NCBI GenBank assembly: GCA_028820215.1
Contig: JAPPKD010000211.1
Coordinates: forward strand, 1 to 41,012
Direction of reading: 5' to 3'
Source: Spirochaetaceae bacterium
GTDB taxonomy: Bacteria; Spirochaetota; Spirochaetia; SZUA-6; Bin103
DNA length: 41,012 bases
The notes beneath the pieces are model-generated. The model made no database searches and was not told where the DNA came from. It saw only the letters and a list, made by a program, of their open reading frames with translations. The first letter of the stretch is position 1. Each line of letters opens with the position of its first letter. The translations under genes and the position numbers were made by a program. Below, in pieces: positions 34,213 to 41,012 of the stretch.

Positions 34213-35295
34213 TCATGAGCGCGTGTCGTCGGATTCCTCAAGGTGCAGCATGTCTTGCCACACGTCGTCGGTGAGATCGGCGACGTAGCCGGTGGTGAAC
34301 GCCTCGAAGTACTTCTGGTCCCACACGGGGACGTGCGTGAACAGCTCGCGCGGGATCGCGTGCAACAGGTCGCGGTAGCACCACTCCAGCAGACGGTACC
34401 CGGAGGTGGCGTGCGGCTTGAAGCGGGGATGCGGGCGCACCAGGCCCAACTCGACCATGCGCTGGTCCAGCAGCTCGTGCAGGGTCTCCATGATCTCGAA
34501 GCGGCGCTCCCAGGTGGCGCCGTCCGCGGTCGCTTCGTCGATCAGGGGGACCATCGCGGGGGCCGGGTGATCCAGGCGGCGGAACAACGGGTACAGCCAC
34601 TTGTCGTAGGGGAAGTAGGTCCGGTTCAGCAGGAACGCCAGCTCGATGGTGCGCTTCAGCGTGTTCGCGAACGAGGTGTGCAGGAAGACGAGGTTGTCCC
34701 GCAGGCGGGCGCGCTGCATCCAGTAGAGGCCCATGCCACTGGCGTAGCGGCACCAGTGGGCGATGCGCCGCTTCCAGACGGCGTCGGGGTAATAGCCTTC
34801 GAACACGGCGCGGATGCGACTGAACCCGCCTGACGGGTCGTGCCAGACCTCGCCGTTGACCACGTGCACGATGTCCTCCTCCGGGATGTCGAGCCAGTCG
34901 GTGTCGCTCCCGGGAGGGGTGGTGCGGCCGATGGTCCGACTCAGGAAGGATCCTATGCCCTCGGGGGCCAGGCCGGGTCCGCCGACGTAGCCGGCTTCCA
35001 GCCGGAAGCCTTGGAAAGAGGCCGGGAACCGTGCGGCCACCTGCGACCAGATAGCGGGGTCGGTCTCCCGGAACAGGCCGTCGGGCAGCAGGATGTCGAC
35101 CTTGGGACCCCAGTGGTGGTCGCGGCTGACCGCGTCGTCCATGCCCAGGCACTCGCTCCCCATCCCGAAGCGGCCGCAGGCGGCGGCTTCCAGGTGGCGG
35201 GGACAGACCCGCTCCATCGCCGGCCTGACGACCTCCCGGAAGACGTGCCGGCCGAGCTCGATGGCGCCGACGGTCGGCGGCTGTCCGGTCCCCAT
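34213..35295 (-). CDS. DUF4037-domain nucleotidyltransferase-like protein
   Basis: A 360-residue protein. The N-terminal block CGRFGMGSECLGMDDAVSRDHHWGPKVDILLPD has the nucleotidyltransferase-fold pattern GSx(n)D..D and is the hallmark of DUF4037. The C-terminal part is helical with many aromatic residues (YFPYDKWLYPLFRRLD). Members resemble aminoglycoside-type nucleotidyltransferases and have no established activity. The gene ends 10 bases before the next, so both are co-transcribed with the transporter. No clear ribosome binding site precedes the ATG; a 36-codon open frame ends 5 bases upstream and may couple its translation. Confidence 0.8.
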   Translation of the reverse strand: MGTGQPPTVGAIELGRHVFREVVRPAMERVCPRHLEAAACGRFGMGSECLGMDDAVSRDHHWGPKVDILLPDGLFRETDPAIWSQVAARFPASFQGFRLEAGYVGGPGLAPEGIGSFLSRTIGRTTPPGSDTDWLDIPEEDIVHVVNGEVWHDPSGGFSRIRAVFEGYYPDAVWKRRIAHWCRYASGMGLYWMQRARLRDNLVFLHTSFANTLKRTIELAFLLNRTYFPYDKWLYPLFRRLDHPAPAMVPLIDEATADGATWERRFEIMETLHELLDQRMVELGLVRPHPRFKPHATSGYRLLEWCYRDLLHAIPRELFTHVPVWDQKYFEAFTTGYVADLTDDVWQDMLHLEESDDTRS

Positions 35296-35300
35296 CGGGT

Positions 35301-35411
35301 TCAGTCGAGGGCGGCCGGACCGTCGGTGATCGGGATCACGTGCGGCCCGTCACGCCGCCCCAACATCGTCGCCTTCAGCTCCGGTTCTGGCCCAGCCCCG
35401 CCTGAGGTCAT
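35301..35411 (-). CDS. Possible 36-codon leader ORF before the DUF4037 gene
   Basis: ATG at 35411 to TGA at 35301-35303. The product starts MTSGGAGPEPELKATMLG and ends DGPAALD. Third codon positions are GC-rich in 30 of 36 codons, as in real genes here. The stop lies 5 bases before the DUF4037 ATG. The start lies at the end of the right arm of the hairpin at 35410-35458. It could be a leader peptide, a gene remnant or chance. Confidence 0.27.
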   Translation of the reverse strand: MTSGGAGPEPELKATMLGRRDGPHVIPITDGPAALD

Positions 35412-35458
35412 GGAGTCTGTCGGATAGCCGCTGACGCGCCGATCTCGACAGACTCCAT
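35410..35458 (-). other. Large intercistronic stem-loop (13-bp perfect inverted repeat)
   Basis: ATGGAGTCTGTCG (35410-35422) and CGACAGACTCCAT (35446-35458) are perfect inverted copies separated by 23 bases. It lies 16 bases after the stop of the binding-protein gene and before the rest of the operon. No U-run follows on either strand, so it looks like an mRNA-stabilising or processing hairpin that would raise binding-protein levels over the membrane components. An operator or the scar of a mobile element is less likely. Confidence 0.65.
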
Positions 35459-35474
35459 TCCTCACCGTTCTCCC

Positions 35475-37343
35475 TTATTGCGCCTCGTACTTGATGTAGA
35501 ACTGGTCGGGATAGGCCGAGTACTCCATCTTCTGGGCGGTCGCCACGTCCGGCAGGTTGCCGATGCGGTTGTGGCGGATGATGATCACCGGGAAGTCGGA
35601 GGTGATCGCGATCCAGCTCGTCACCTCCTCGGCCTCCATGATCCACAACTCCTTGGTCAGGGCCGAGTATGACTCCGGGTCGATGGCGGAGATCACCTGC
35701 TGCTCCAGCTCCCAGGCGGCCAGGAACTCCGGCGGCGGGTTCGAGTACTTGGTGCCGAGCGTCTGCGTCTCCGGGTTGTAGCCGCCCGAACGGAACACCC
35801 ACGGCAGGGACACCTGCAGGGACGGTCCCCAGTGCATGACCACCTGCATGTCGTAGGCGCGCATCTTCTCGAAGATGACCGAGCGCTTGACGGCGTTCAT
35901 GATGGCGTCGAGTCCCACGTCCCGCCACTGCCGGACCACCATCTCCGTCTGCGGGGTGTTGACGAACCGGTCGGTCGGCGTGTCGATGATGATGGTGACG
36001 TTCTGGCCGTCGGGATGCTGCAGGATGCCGTCGCCGTCGGTGTCCTTGAGTCCGAGCTCGGCGAAGATCCGCTTCGCCTCGTCGGGGTCGAACCCGGCGT
36101 ACGCCTCCATGCGGCTGTCGTAGAACGGAGAGTCGCGGCCGACCATCGTCCCGGACGGCTGCGCCAGCCCGAAGTACAGCGCCTCGTTGATCTCTTCCCG
36201 GTTGATGGCCATCGATAGCGCGCGCCGGAAGTCGACCTGGTGCATGAGCTTGGCCAGGTTCTCGTCGGAGGGCTCCAGGGCCAGCTTCAGGTAGCCCTGG
36301 AACGCGCCGCCCTTCCAGGCCAGGACCTGGTAGTCGCCTGCGGCCTCGCCTTCCTTCATGACCTGGTAGTTCTGGAAGCCCTGCATGCCGCGGCCCTGGA
36401 CGTCGATCTGTCCCTGGATGACCGCCAGCGCGGCCGTCTGCTGGTCGGCCAGGATCCTGATGTGGATGTTGTCGATGTACGGGAGCTGGTTGCCCGCGGT
36501 GTCGACCACGGGATAGTACGGGTTGCGCACGGCGCGGGACCCGTCGACGTCATCGAGCTGCGTGACGACCCAGGGACCGATCTGCGGCATGGCGCCGGGA
36601 TCTTCCATGAAGCGAAGCTCGGTGTTGTTCTTGAAGTCCTCGTAGGTCGAGTCGGAGTTGAACTTGGGGTGGAACTGCTCGGCGTAGTGCTTGGGGTACA
36701 GCGCCCACGGCCCGGACACGTTCAGGGTCATGTCCGGGTTGGGGACCACGGAGATGTACTTGACCGTGTAGTCGTCGATCTTCTCCACCTTGATGGGCTC
36801 GCCGCCGGAGTGCGTCCACCAACTGCCGTTCGGGTGGATGTTGACGTCGTGGCCGACGTTCTCCATGGACCAGATGATGTCGTCGGCCGTCAGCGGATGG
36901 CCGTCGGACCACTTGGCGCCCCGCCGGTGCCAGACGGTGAGCTCGGTGTAGTCGTCGTTGAACTGGTACTCCTTGGCGTAGAGCGGGTCCAGGCCGCCGA
37001 AGTGCACGCCGTCGTCGAGGTATCCCGCCAGGTCGTAGGGGATGATGAAGCCGAAGCCGCCCGCATCACCCAGGCCGCGGTAGTAGTTCAACTGGATCCA
37101 GCCGCCGATGGCGTCGGGGGCCCAGCGGCGCAGCGTGCCGCCGTACTGGCCGATCTCGCCCAGCACGTCCCGGACCAGCGGCTCGTCGGAGACGCGCTCC
37201 GCGACCGGTGGCAGATCGCCCGCGGCGACCATCTCGGCCAGCATGGGCGCCTCGCTGTAGTCCATGGTCTGGGCGTGCGCGTACACGCCGGCGAGCAGGC
37301 CCGCGAGGGCCAGTGCGATCGATGTGCGAAAAGCCTTCCTCAT
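35475..37343 (-). CDS. Peptide/nickel-type ABC solute-binding protein (family 5)
   Basis: A 622-residue periplasmic binding protein. The signal peptide is MRKAFRTSIALALAGLLAGVYAHAQ, with cleavage near AHAQ and no lipobox. The family 5 (DppA/OppA) fold is seen in LTVWHRRGAKWSDGHPLTADDIIWS, VDFRRALSMAINREEINEALYFGLAQPSG, YAGFDPDEAKRIFAELGLKDTDGDGIL and MQVVMHWGPSL. The ATG at 37343 has a good AAGGAGAA site and gives a normal signal peptide, so the longer frame from 37388 is rejected. At over 600 residues it belongs to the long-form members often used for sugars or conjugates rather than plain dipeptides. It is followed by a strong stem-loop. Confidence 0.92.
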   Translation of the reverse strand: MRKAFRTSIALALAGLLAGVYAHAQTMDYSEAPMLAEMVAAGDLPPVAERVSDEPLVRDVLGEIGQYGGTLRRWAPDAIGGWIQLNYYRGLGDAGGFGFIIPYDLAGYLDDGVHFGGLDPLYAKEYQFNDDYTELTVWHRRGAKWSDGHPLTADDIIWSMENVGHDVNIHPNGSWWTHSGGEPIKVEKIDDYTVKYISVVPNPDMTLNVSGPWALYPKHYAEQFHPKFNSDSTYEDFKNNTELRFMEDPGAMPQIGPWVVTQLDDVDGSRAVRNPYYPVVDTAGNQLPYIDNIHIRILADQQTAALAVIQGQIDVQGRGMQGFQNYQVMKEGEAAGDYQVLAWKGGAFQGYLKLALEPSDENLAKLMHQVDFRRALSMAINREEINEALYFGLAQPSGTMVGRDSPFYDSRMEAYAGFDPDEAKRIFAELGLKDTDGDGILQHPDGQNVTIIIDTPTDRFVNTPQTEMVVRQWRDVGLDAIMNAVKRSVIFEKMRAYDMQVVMHWGPSLQVSLPWVFRSGGYNPETQTLGTKYSNPPPEFLAAWELEQQVISAIDPESYSALTKELWIMEAEEVTSWIAITSDFPVIIIRHNRIGNLPDVATAQKMEYSAYPDQFYIKYEAQ

Positions 37344-37376
37344 CGAATTCTCCTTGATGCTCGATGGCATTCGGTA

Positions 37377-37405
37377 GCGGTAGCGCAATCGCGAGTGGCT
37401 GTCAA
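37377..37405 (-). promoter_or_regulatory. Candidate promoter of the binding-protein/transporter operon
   Basis: On the minus strand a perfect TTGACA (37405-37400) is followed after 17 bases by TACCGC (37382-37377), a poor -10 that overlaps a ggtagcggtagcg direct repeat. It is the only good -35 in the gap of 77 bases between the FAH-family gene and the binding-protein gene. Confidence 0.4.
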
Positions 37406-37420
37406 CGAAACGCCGCTGCG

Positions 37421-38281
37421 CTATCGGTCCCAGGTGCGCTTGCGCGGATCGGTGACGTCGACCGACAGCTCCGGCCCCAGCCCCTCGATGGACATGCGCA
37501 CCACGTCGCCGTCCTGGATGGGCGACAGCGCGTAGTGGTGGGTGCCGGTGGAGACCACGTCACCGGGCTCCAGGGCGACGACGGCGGTGACCTCGGCCAG
37601 CAGCTCGGGCACGTGGCGGGCCATCTCGCCGGTGTTGACGTCGTGCTTGAGGTTGTCGTTCACCCACAGGCGCATGCCGAGCGCGTTGGGGTCGGGGATC
37701 TCGTCGGCGGTCACCAGCACCGGGCCCATCGGGCCGAAGGTGTGCCAGCTCTTGCCCAGGAAGAAGCCGCCGGGCAGGCCGCGCGCGGAGACGTCCATGA
37801 ACTGGGTGTAGCCGAAGATCCTGCCCAGGGCGTCCTCCGGGGCCAGCTTGGCGGCGGGCTTGCCCATGACCAGCGCGAACTCAGGCTCGAAGTGGAACAC
37901 CGTGGCGTCGGCGTCCGCCAGCTCCACGGTGTCGCCGGTGGTCATGACCGAGGTGGGCGACTTGAGGAAGGCGTTGAAGGTTTCCTTCTCCGGGTGGTCG
38001 GGCTCGATGTAGTTGCCGGCCAGGCAGACGAGCTGTCCGGGGCGCGGCACGGGCGGGCGCAGCGTGACCTGGTCGACCGGCCGCGCGCTGCCGGATGCGG
38101 CGGCGGACGCGATGGCGTCGCGGCAGTCGTCCCAGCCCGCGATGACCTGGTTGAGCAGCGCCTGGGCGCTGTGGGCCTGGGCGGAGTGGTGGTGCAGATC
38201 GGCGACGGCGCCTGAGACGTCGACGACGCCGTCGTCGCGCAGCACGCCGAGTCGGTAGTCGTCGAAGAAGACGAGCTTCAC
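37421..38281 (-). CDS. Fumarylacetoacetate-hydrolase-family protein
   Basis: A 286-residue member of the FAH family (FAH, 2-oxohept-3-ene-1,7-dioate hydratase, acylpyruvate hydrolase and related). The metal site is visible as FHFEPEFALVMGK (two Glu) and FMDVSARG (Asp), with GNYIEPDHPEKETFNAFLKSPTSV ahead and GDVVSTGTHH at the C-terminal side. The start is GTG at 38281 with GGAGG about 7 bases upstream; the reading frame is open upstream but that would overlap the divergent gene. It is placed 77 bases before the binding-protein gene on the same strand. Such enzymes hydrolyse or hydrate 2-keto acid derivatives; the substrate is not known. Confidence 0.9.
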   Translation of the reverse strand: MKLVFFDDYRLGVLRDDGVVDVSGAVADLHHHSAQAHSAQALLNQVIAGWDDCRDAIASAAASGSARPVDQVTLRPPVPRPGQLVCLAGNYIEPDHPEKETFNAFLKSPTSVMTTGDTVELADADATVFHFEPEFALVMGKPAAKLAPEDALGRIFGYTQFMDVSARGLPGGFFLGKSWHTFGPMGPVLVTADEIPDPNALGMRLWVNDNLKHDVNTGEMARHVPELLAEVTAVVALEPGDVVSTGTHHYALSPIQDGDVVRMSIEGLGPELSVDVTDPRKRTWDR

Positions 38282-38362
38282 GTGGTTGCCTCCGTTCGGG
38301 GGTTCGGTTGATGGCGGCCCGCGTTGGGGCCGGAACTGCGCGCATAGTACCATGCCGGCAGC

Positions 38363-39430
38363 ATGGAAGCCGTGGTTTTCGACGCATTGTCGGGCGAGCC
38401 GCTGACGGCCGGGCGCGCCGCATATACGCGTGAGATGCCGGCCGGCTTGGCGCTGGTAAGCGGGCCGGCGCTGTTCGATCCGCAGGTCAACGGGTTCGCC
38501 GGCGTCGACTTCCACACCGCCGACCTGACCGTCGACGCCGTCGAGCACGCGGTCGCGGCGTTGTGGGACGCGGGCTGCTCGCACCTGCTGCCCACGGTGA
38601 CCACCGGCCCCGTGGACCGGATGGAGGCGCAGCTCGCCGCGCTGGCGGCGGCCCTGCGCAGCCCTCGGGTGCGGGACGCCGTGCCCGGCTTCCACGTGGA
38701 GGGTCCGTTCCTGAGCCCGGTCGAGGGGTTCCGCGGAGCCCACGATCCAGCCTGCATGCTCGATCCCGATCCGGCCGTCTACGAGCGGCTGCAGCGGGCC
38801 GCCGGGGGCCGCGTGGTGATGCTGACGGTGGCGCCGGAACTGCCCGGATCCGTGGAGTTGATCCGGCGGGCCGCGGCCGACGGCGTGACGGTGTGCGTCG
38901 GCCACAGCGACGTCGGCGGCGCCGACCTGGCGGAGGCGGTGCGCGCCGGGTTGCGGCTCTGGACGCACCTCGGCAACGGCTGCGCGGCGCAGGTGCACCG
39001 CCACGACAACGTGATCAACCGCGCCCTGGCCTGCCCGGACCTGTCAGCCTCGGTCGTCCCGGACGGCATCCACTTGCCGCCGGCGCTGCTCGGCCGGCTC
39101 ACGGCCGCCCTGGGGCCGAGCCGGCTGGTCGCGACCACGGACGCGATGTCGGCGGCGGGTGCCCCACCCGGCATCTACAGCCTGGGCGAGAAGCGGCTGG
39201 AAGTGGGCCCCGACCGGGTCGTCCGCGACGTGGGCGGCACCTACTTCGCGGGCTCGAGCCTGACGCCGCTGGAGGGGCTCTACAACCTGGTCCGCATCGG
39301 CGGGCTGGGCCTGCAGGGGGCGTGGCGGGCCTGGACGTGGCTGCGCGACCGGATGTTCCCGGGGATCGAGGCGCCGCGCATCGCGGTGCCGTTTCCTACC
39401 GGCCGCCGGTCCGCGCACGGAGAGGGATGA
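38363..39430 (+). CDS. nagA: N-acetylglucosamine-6-phosphate deacetylase (NagA-like)
   Basis: A 355-residue amidohydrolase. It has FDPQVNGFAGVDF (the QxN form of the HxH motif, as in E. coli NagA), FHVEGPFLSPVEGFRGAHDP (metal-binding Glu), VCVGHSDVG and WTHLGNG (metal His), VVPDGIHLPP, ATTDAMSAAG (catalytic Asp) and GTYFAGSSLTPLEG. It would deacetylate GlcNAc-6-phosphate to GlcN-6-phosphate. Slightly shorter than usual at the N-terminus, but complete in motifs. It overlaps the next gene by 4 bases (ATGA). No nagB or kinase gene is in the window, so a relative acting on another N-acetyl sugar phosphate is possible. Confidence 0.87.
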   Translation: MEAVVFDALSGEPLTAGRAAYTREMPAGLALVSGPALFDPQVNGFAGVDFHTADLTVDAVEHAVAALWDAGCSHLLPTVTTGPVDRMEAQLAALAAALRSPRVRDAVPGFHVEGPFLSPVEGFRGAHDPACMLDPDPAVYERLQRAAGGRVVMLTVAPELPGSVELIRRAAADGVTVCVGHSDVGGADLAEAVRAGLRLWTHLGNGCAAQVHRHDNVINRALACPDLSASVVPDGIHLPPALLGRLTAALGPSRLVATTDAMSAAGAPPGIYSLGEKRLEVGPDRVVRDVGGTYFAGSSLTPLEGLYNLVRIGGLGLQGAWRAWTWLRDRMFPGIEAPRIAVPFPTGRRSAHGEG

Positions 39431-40608
39431 CGATGAGAGACATGGTACGGCTGGCGGTGATCGGGTGCGGCGGCAGGGCCGGACGCCTGGTGCAGGAGGT
39501 CGCGGAGCTCGACCAGGCGGTGGAGCTGGTGGGCGTGCTCGACCCGGATGAGGACGGGGTGCGGTCGCGGCTGCCGGAGCGGTTCGCCGGCGCCCCGTTC
39601 TACGGTTCGGTCGGGGAGCTCCACCGCGGGGCGCGGCCGACGGCGCTGCTGGTCGGCACGCGCTGCCACCTTCACACCGAGTACGCGATCGAGGCCGTGG
39701 ACCTGGACCTGCCGCTGTTCCTGGAGAAGCCGGTGTCCATCTCGATGGAGCAGGCGCGGCGGCTGGAGGCGGCCTACGCCGGGCGGTACGAGCGGGCGGT
39801 GGTCAGCTTCCCGCTGCGCGTGTCGTCTCTGGCGGAGATGATCGCCGGCCGCATCCGCGCAGGCGCGGTGGGCTCGCCCGAGCACGTCGCCGCGACCAAC
39901 TACGTGAGCTACGGCACCGTCTACTGGGAGCAGGGCTACCGCGACTACACCATCACCGGCGGCCTGTTCCTGCAGAAGGCGACCCACGACTTCGACTACC
40001 TCGCGATGCTGATGGGATCGCCGATCGTGCAGGTGGCGGCGATGGGCAACTACGGCCGGGTGTTCGGCGGCGACAAGCCGCCCGGGCTGCGCTGCTCGGA
40101 GTGCGACGAGACCGCCACCTGTCCGGAGAGCCCGGAGAACCGGCGCCGCAACGGCCTGCGGACGGCGGACGACCACCTGTGCCTGTTCTCGTCCGACACG
40201 CGCACCGACGAGGGCACCAATGAGGACTGCTCCACCGCAATGCTGCGCTTCGCCTCCGGCGCGCACGGCACCTACACGCAGGTGTTCTTCACCCGGCGCG
40301 ACGCGCACCGGCGCGGCGCCGTGGTCTCCGGTTACCAGGGGACGATCGAGTTCGACTGGTACACCTCCGATTACCGGGCGGTGCGCCACCACGACCGCTT
40401 CAGCGAGCAGGGCCACCTCGATGAAGGCGAGCACGGGCACCACGGCGGCGACGCCAACCTGATCGGCGACTTCCTGGCGCTGGCCCGCGACGGCACGCCC
40501 CCGCGCGCCGACCTGGCATGCGGCCTGAGGAGCGTCTACACCTCGCTGGCCGCCAGGGAGTCGGCCGCCACCGGTCGCTTCGTCGACGTCCGGCAGCTCG
40601 GAGCGTGA
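39427..40608 (+). CDS. Gfo/Idh/MocA-family oxidoreductase
   Basis: A 393-residue NAD(P)-dependent dehydrogenase. The Rossmann motif is LAVIGCGGRAG (9-19), the EKP motif is LFLEKPVS (100-102), and KATHDFDYLAMLMG holds the catalytic-region His and Asp. A Cys cluster CSECDETATC (~231-240) lies in the C-terminal domain, a feature of one subgroup. ATG 39427 overlaps the nagA-like stop, and an ATG two codons later is equally possible; GGAGAGGG just upstream serves either. It probably oxidises a sugar or cyclitol derived from the same compound handled by the deacetylase. Confidence 0.9.
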   Translation: MTMRDMVRLAVIGCGGRAGRLVQEVAELDQAVELVGVLDPDEDGVRSRLPERFAGAPFYGSVGELHRGARPTALLVGTRCHLHTEYAIEAVDLDLPLFLEKPVSISMEQARRLEAAYAGRYERAVVSFPLRVSSLAEMIAGRIRAGAVGSPEHVAATNYVSYGTVYWEQGYRDYTITGGLFLQKATHDFDYLAMLMGSPIVQVAAMGNYGRVFGGDKPPGLRCSECDETATCPESPENRRRNGLRTADDHLCLFSSDTRTDEGTNEDCSTAMLRFASGAHGTYTQVFFTRRDAHRRGAVVSGYQGTIEFDWYTSDYRAVRHHDRFSEQGHLDEGEHGHHGGDANLIGDFLALARDGTPPRADLACGLRSVYTSLAARESAATGRFVDVRQLGA

Positions 40609-41012
40609 GGTCCTGGTCGGACGCGCTTCCCGTCAAGCAGATCTGATCTGAGCGGTCCTTGCTCGGCGGCCTCTGCCGGTGACGAGCACCCCTGGTGGCG
40701 ATGCCGGTGATGGGCGAGGCACAGGAGGCACACATTGTTCGGCGCCGCGCTTCCGCCCAGTGCGTGCGGCACCCGGTGATCGATCTGGAGCAGGTGGCGG
40801 GAGGCGCAGCCGCGCCCGCTCCGCGGGTCGACGTAGCTGCAGCGGCCGCCGTCTCGCTGCCAGGCCTCCCGCCTGGTGGCCGCGGGATGGCGCGGCCGGC
40901 CGATGCACTCCGCTTCGGCGCCGGAGTAGCCGCCTCAGCCGGCCGAGCCACCCTAATATTCGCAGACCCGGCATCGCGGCCCAACCCCAGCTCAGACATC
41001 CGCGCCGAACTA
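40536..41012 (-). pseudogene. Frameshifted HNH endonuclease remnant (5' end beyond window)
   Basis: One minus-strand frame, open to the window edge, gives RVARPAEAATPAPKRSASAGR, the proline-rich linker typical before this HNH domain. A different frame then gives RHPAATRREAWQRDGGRCSYVDPRSGRGCASRHLLQIDHRVPHALGGSAAPNNVCLLCLAHHRHRH, a well-formed HNH domain with Cys pairs and the DH catalytic pair. The HNH frame has a stop shortly upstream and no ATG. A frameshift near 40870-40895 would join the two. The HNH frame runs on to 40536 and overlaps the 3' end of the oxidoreductase gene, further evidence that the original stop was lost. Confidence 0.68.

Noticed and set aside
35410..35458. Rho-independent terminator after the binding-protein gene
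   Set aside because: The loop is long (23 bases) and no T-run follows on either strand; the genes beyond seem part of the same operon.
38282..38362. Promoters for the divergent FAH-family and NagA-like genes
   Set aside because: TACTAT/ATAGTA near 38344-38349 could serve as a -10, but no -35 at proper spacing is visible on either strand, so no promoter is called.
38282..39004. Extending the FAH-family gene upstream to 39004
   Set aside because: The extension is antisense to the NagA-like gene and has no FAH similarity; GTG 38281 has a good ribosome binding site.

Overview
The window reads as one contiguous stretch of a high-GC bacterial chromosome, dense with genes and almost free of spacers. 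The cell type suggested is a diderm heterotroph with a menaquinone-based respiratory chain. The evidence is a membrane-fusion protein with MacB/LolC-type permeases, periplasmic (non-lipoprotein) solute-binding proteins, and a classical men operon. The dipeptide-type binding protein and the DUF4037 protein remind me of uncultivated, host- or sponge-associated high-GC lineages (spirochaete-like or Chloroflexota-like), but the phylum cannot be fixed from this sequence. No rRNA, tRNA, CRISPR array or intact insertion sequence is visible.

Layout. (1) 1-891: 3' part of a CinA/PncC-like plus NadD-like nucleotidylyltransferase fusion. (2) 947-5864: a four-gene MacB-type ABC efflux operon (HlyD-type adaptor, ATPase, two permeases); the first permease carries a long Gly/Gln-rich insert. 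(3) 5887-7202: DinB-family protein divergent from a SAM methyltransferase. (4) 7207-9178, minus: enolase-superfamily dehydratase followed by an HpcH/HpaI aldolase, a plausible sugar-acid catabolic pair. (5) 9180-11870: a small accessory island of lower GC holding a one-ORF HicA-HicB toxin-antitoxin fusion, an AraC/GyrI-like regulator cut by an in-frame amber codon, frameshifted tails of an acyl-CoA-synthetase-like gene, and an MNT antitoxin beside a decayed HepT toxin. (6) 11844-19553, minus: menG-F-D-H-B-A-E, a near-complete menaquinone operon without menC. (7) 19652-23712, minus: thiamine ABC transporter thiB-P-Q behind a TPP riboswitch. (8) 23709-28495, minus: a large Lhr-type helicase and a 61-residue membrane or secreted peptide. 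(9) 28551-38281, minus: fumarylacetoacetate-hydrolase-family enzyme, dipeptide-type binding protein, DUF4037 protein, glycoside-hydrolase-like TIM-barrel protein, and a complete Dpp/Opp transporter (C, D, F, B). (10) 38363-40608, plus: NagA-like deacetylase and a Gfo/Idh/MocA oxidoreductase, divergent from (9). (11) 40536-41012, minus: a frameshifted HNH endonuclease remnant.

How the parts work together. The men operon supplies the quinone pool but needs a menC from elsewhere. The thi operon imports thiamine, and thiamine diphosphate is the cofactor of MenD. Blocks 9 and 10 look like one uptake-and-catabolism locus for an oligomeric or conjugated compound that may contain an amino sugar; this substrate is an inference. 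Within block 5, three sites carry pieces resembling the 3' end of menE, which suggests that the menE 3' flank has repeatedly received or lost DNA.
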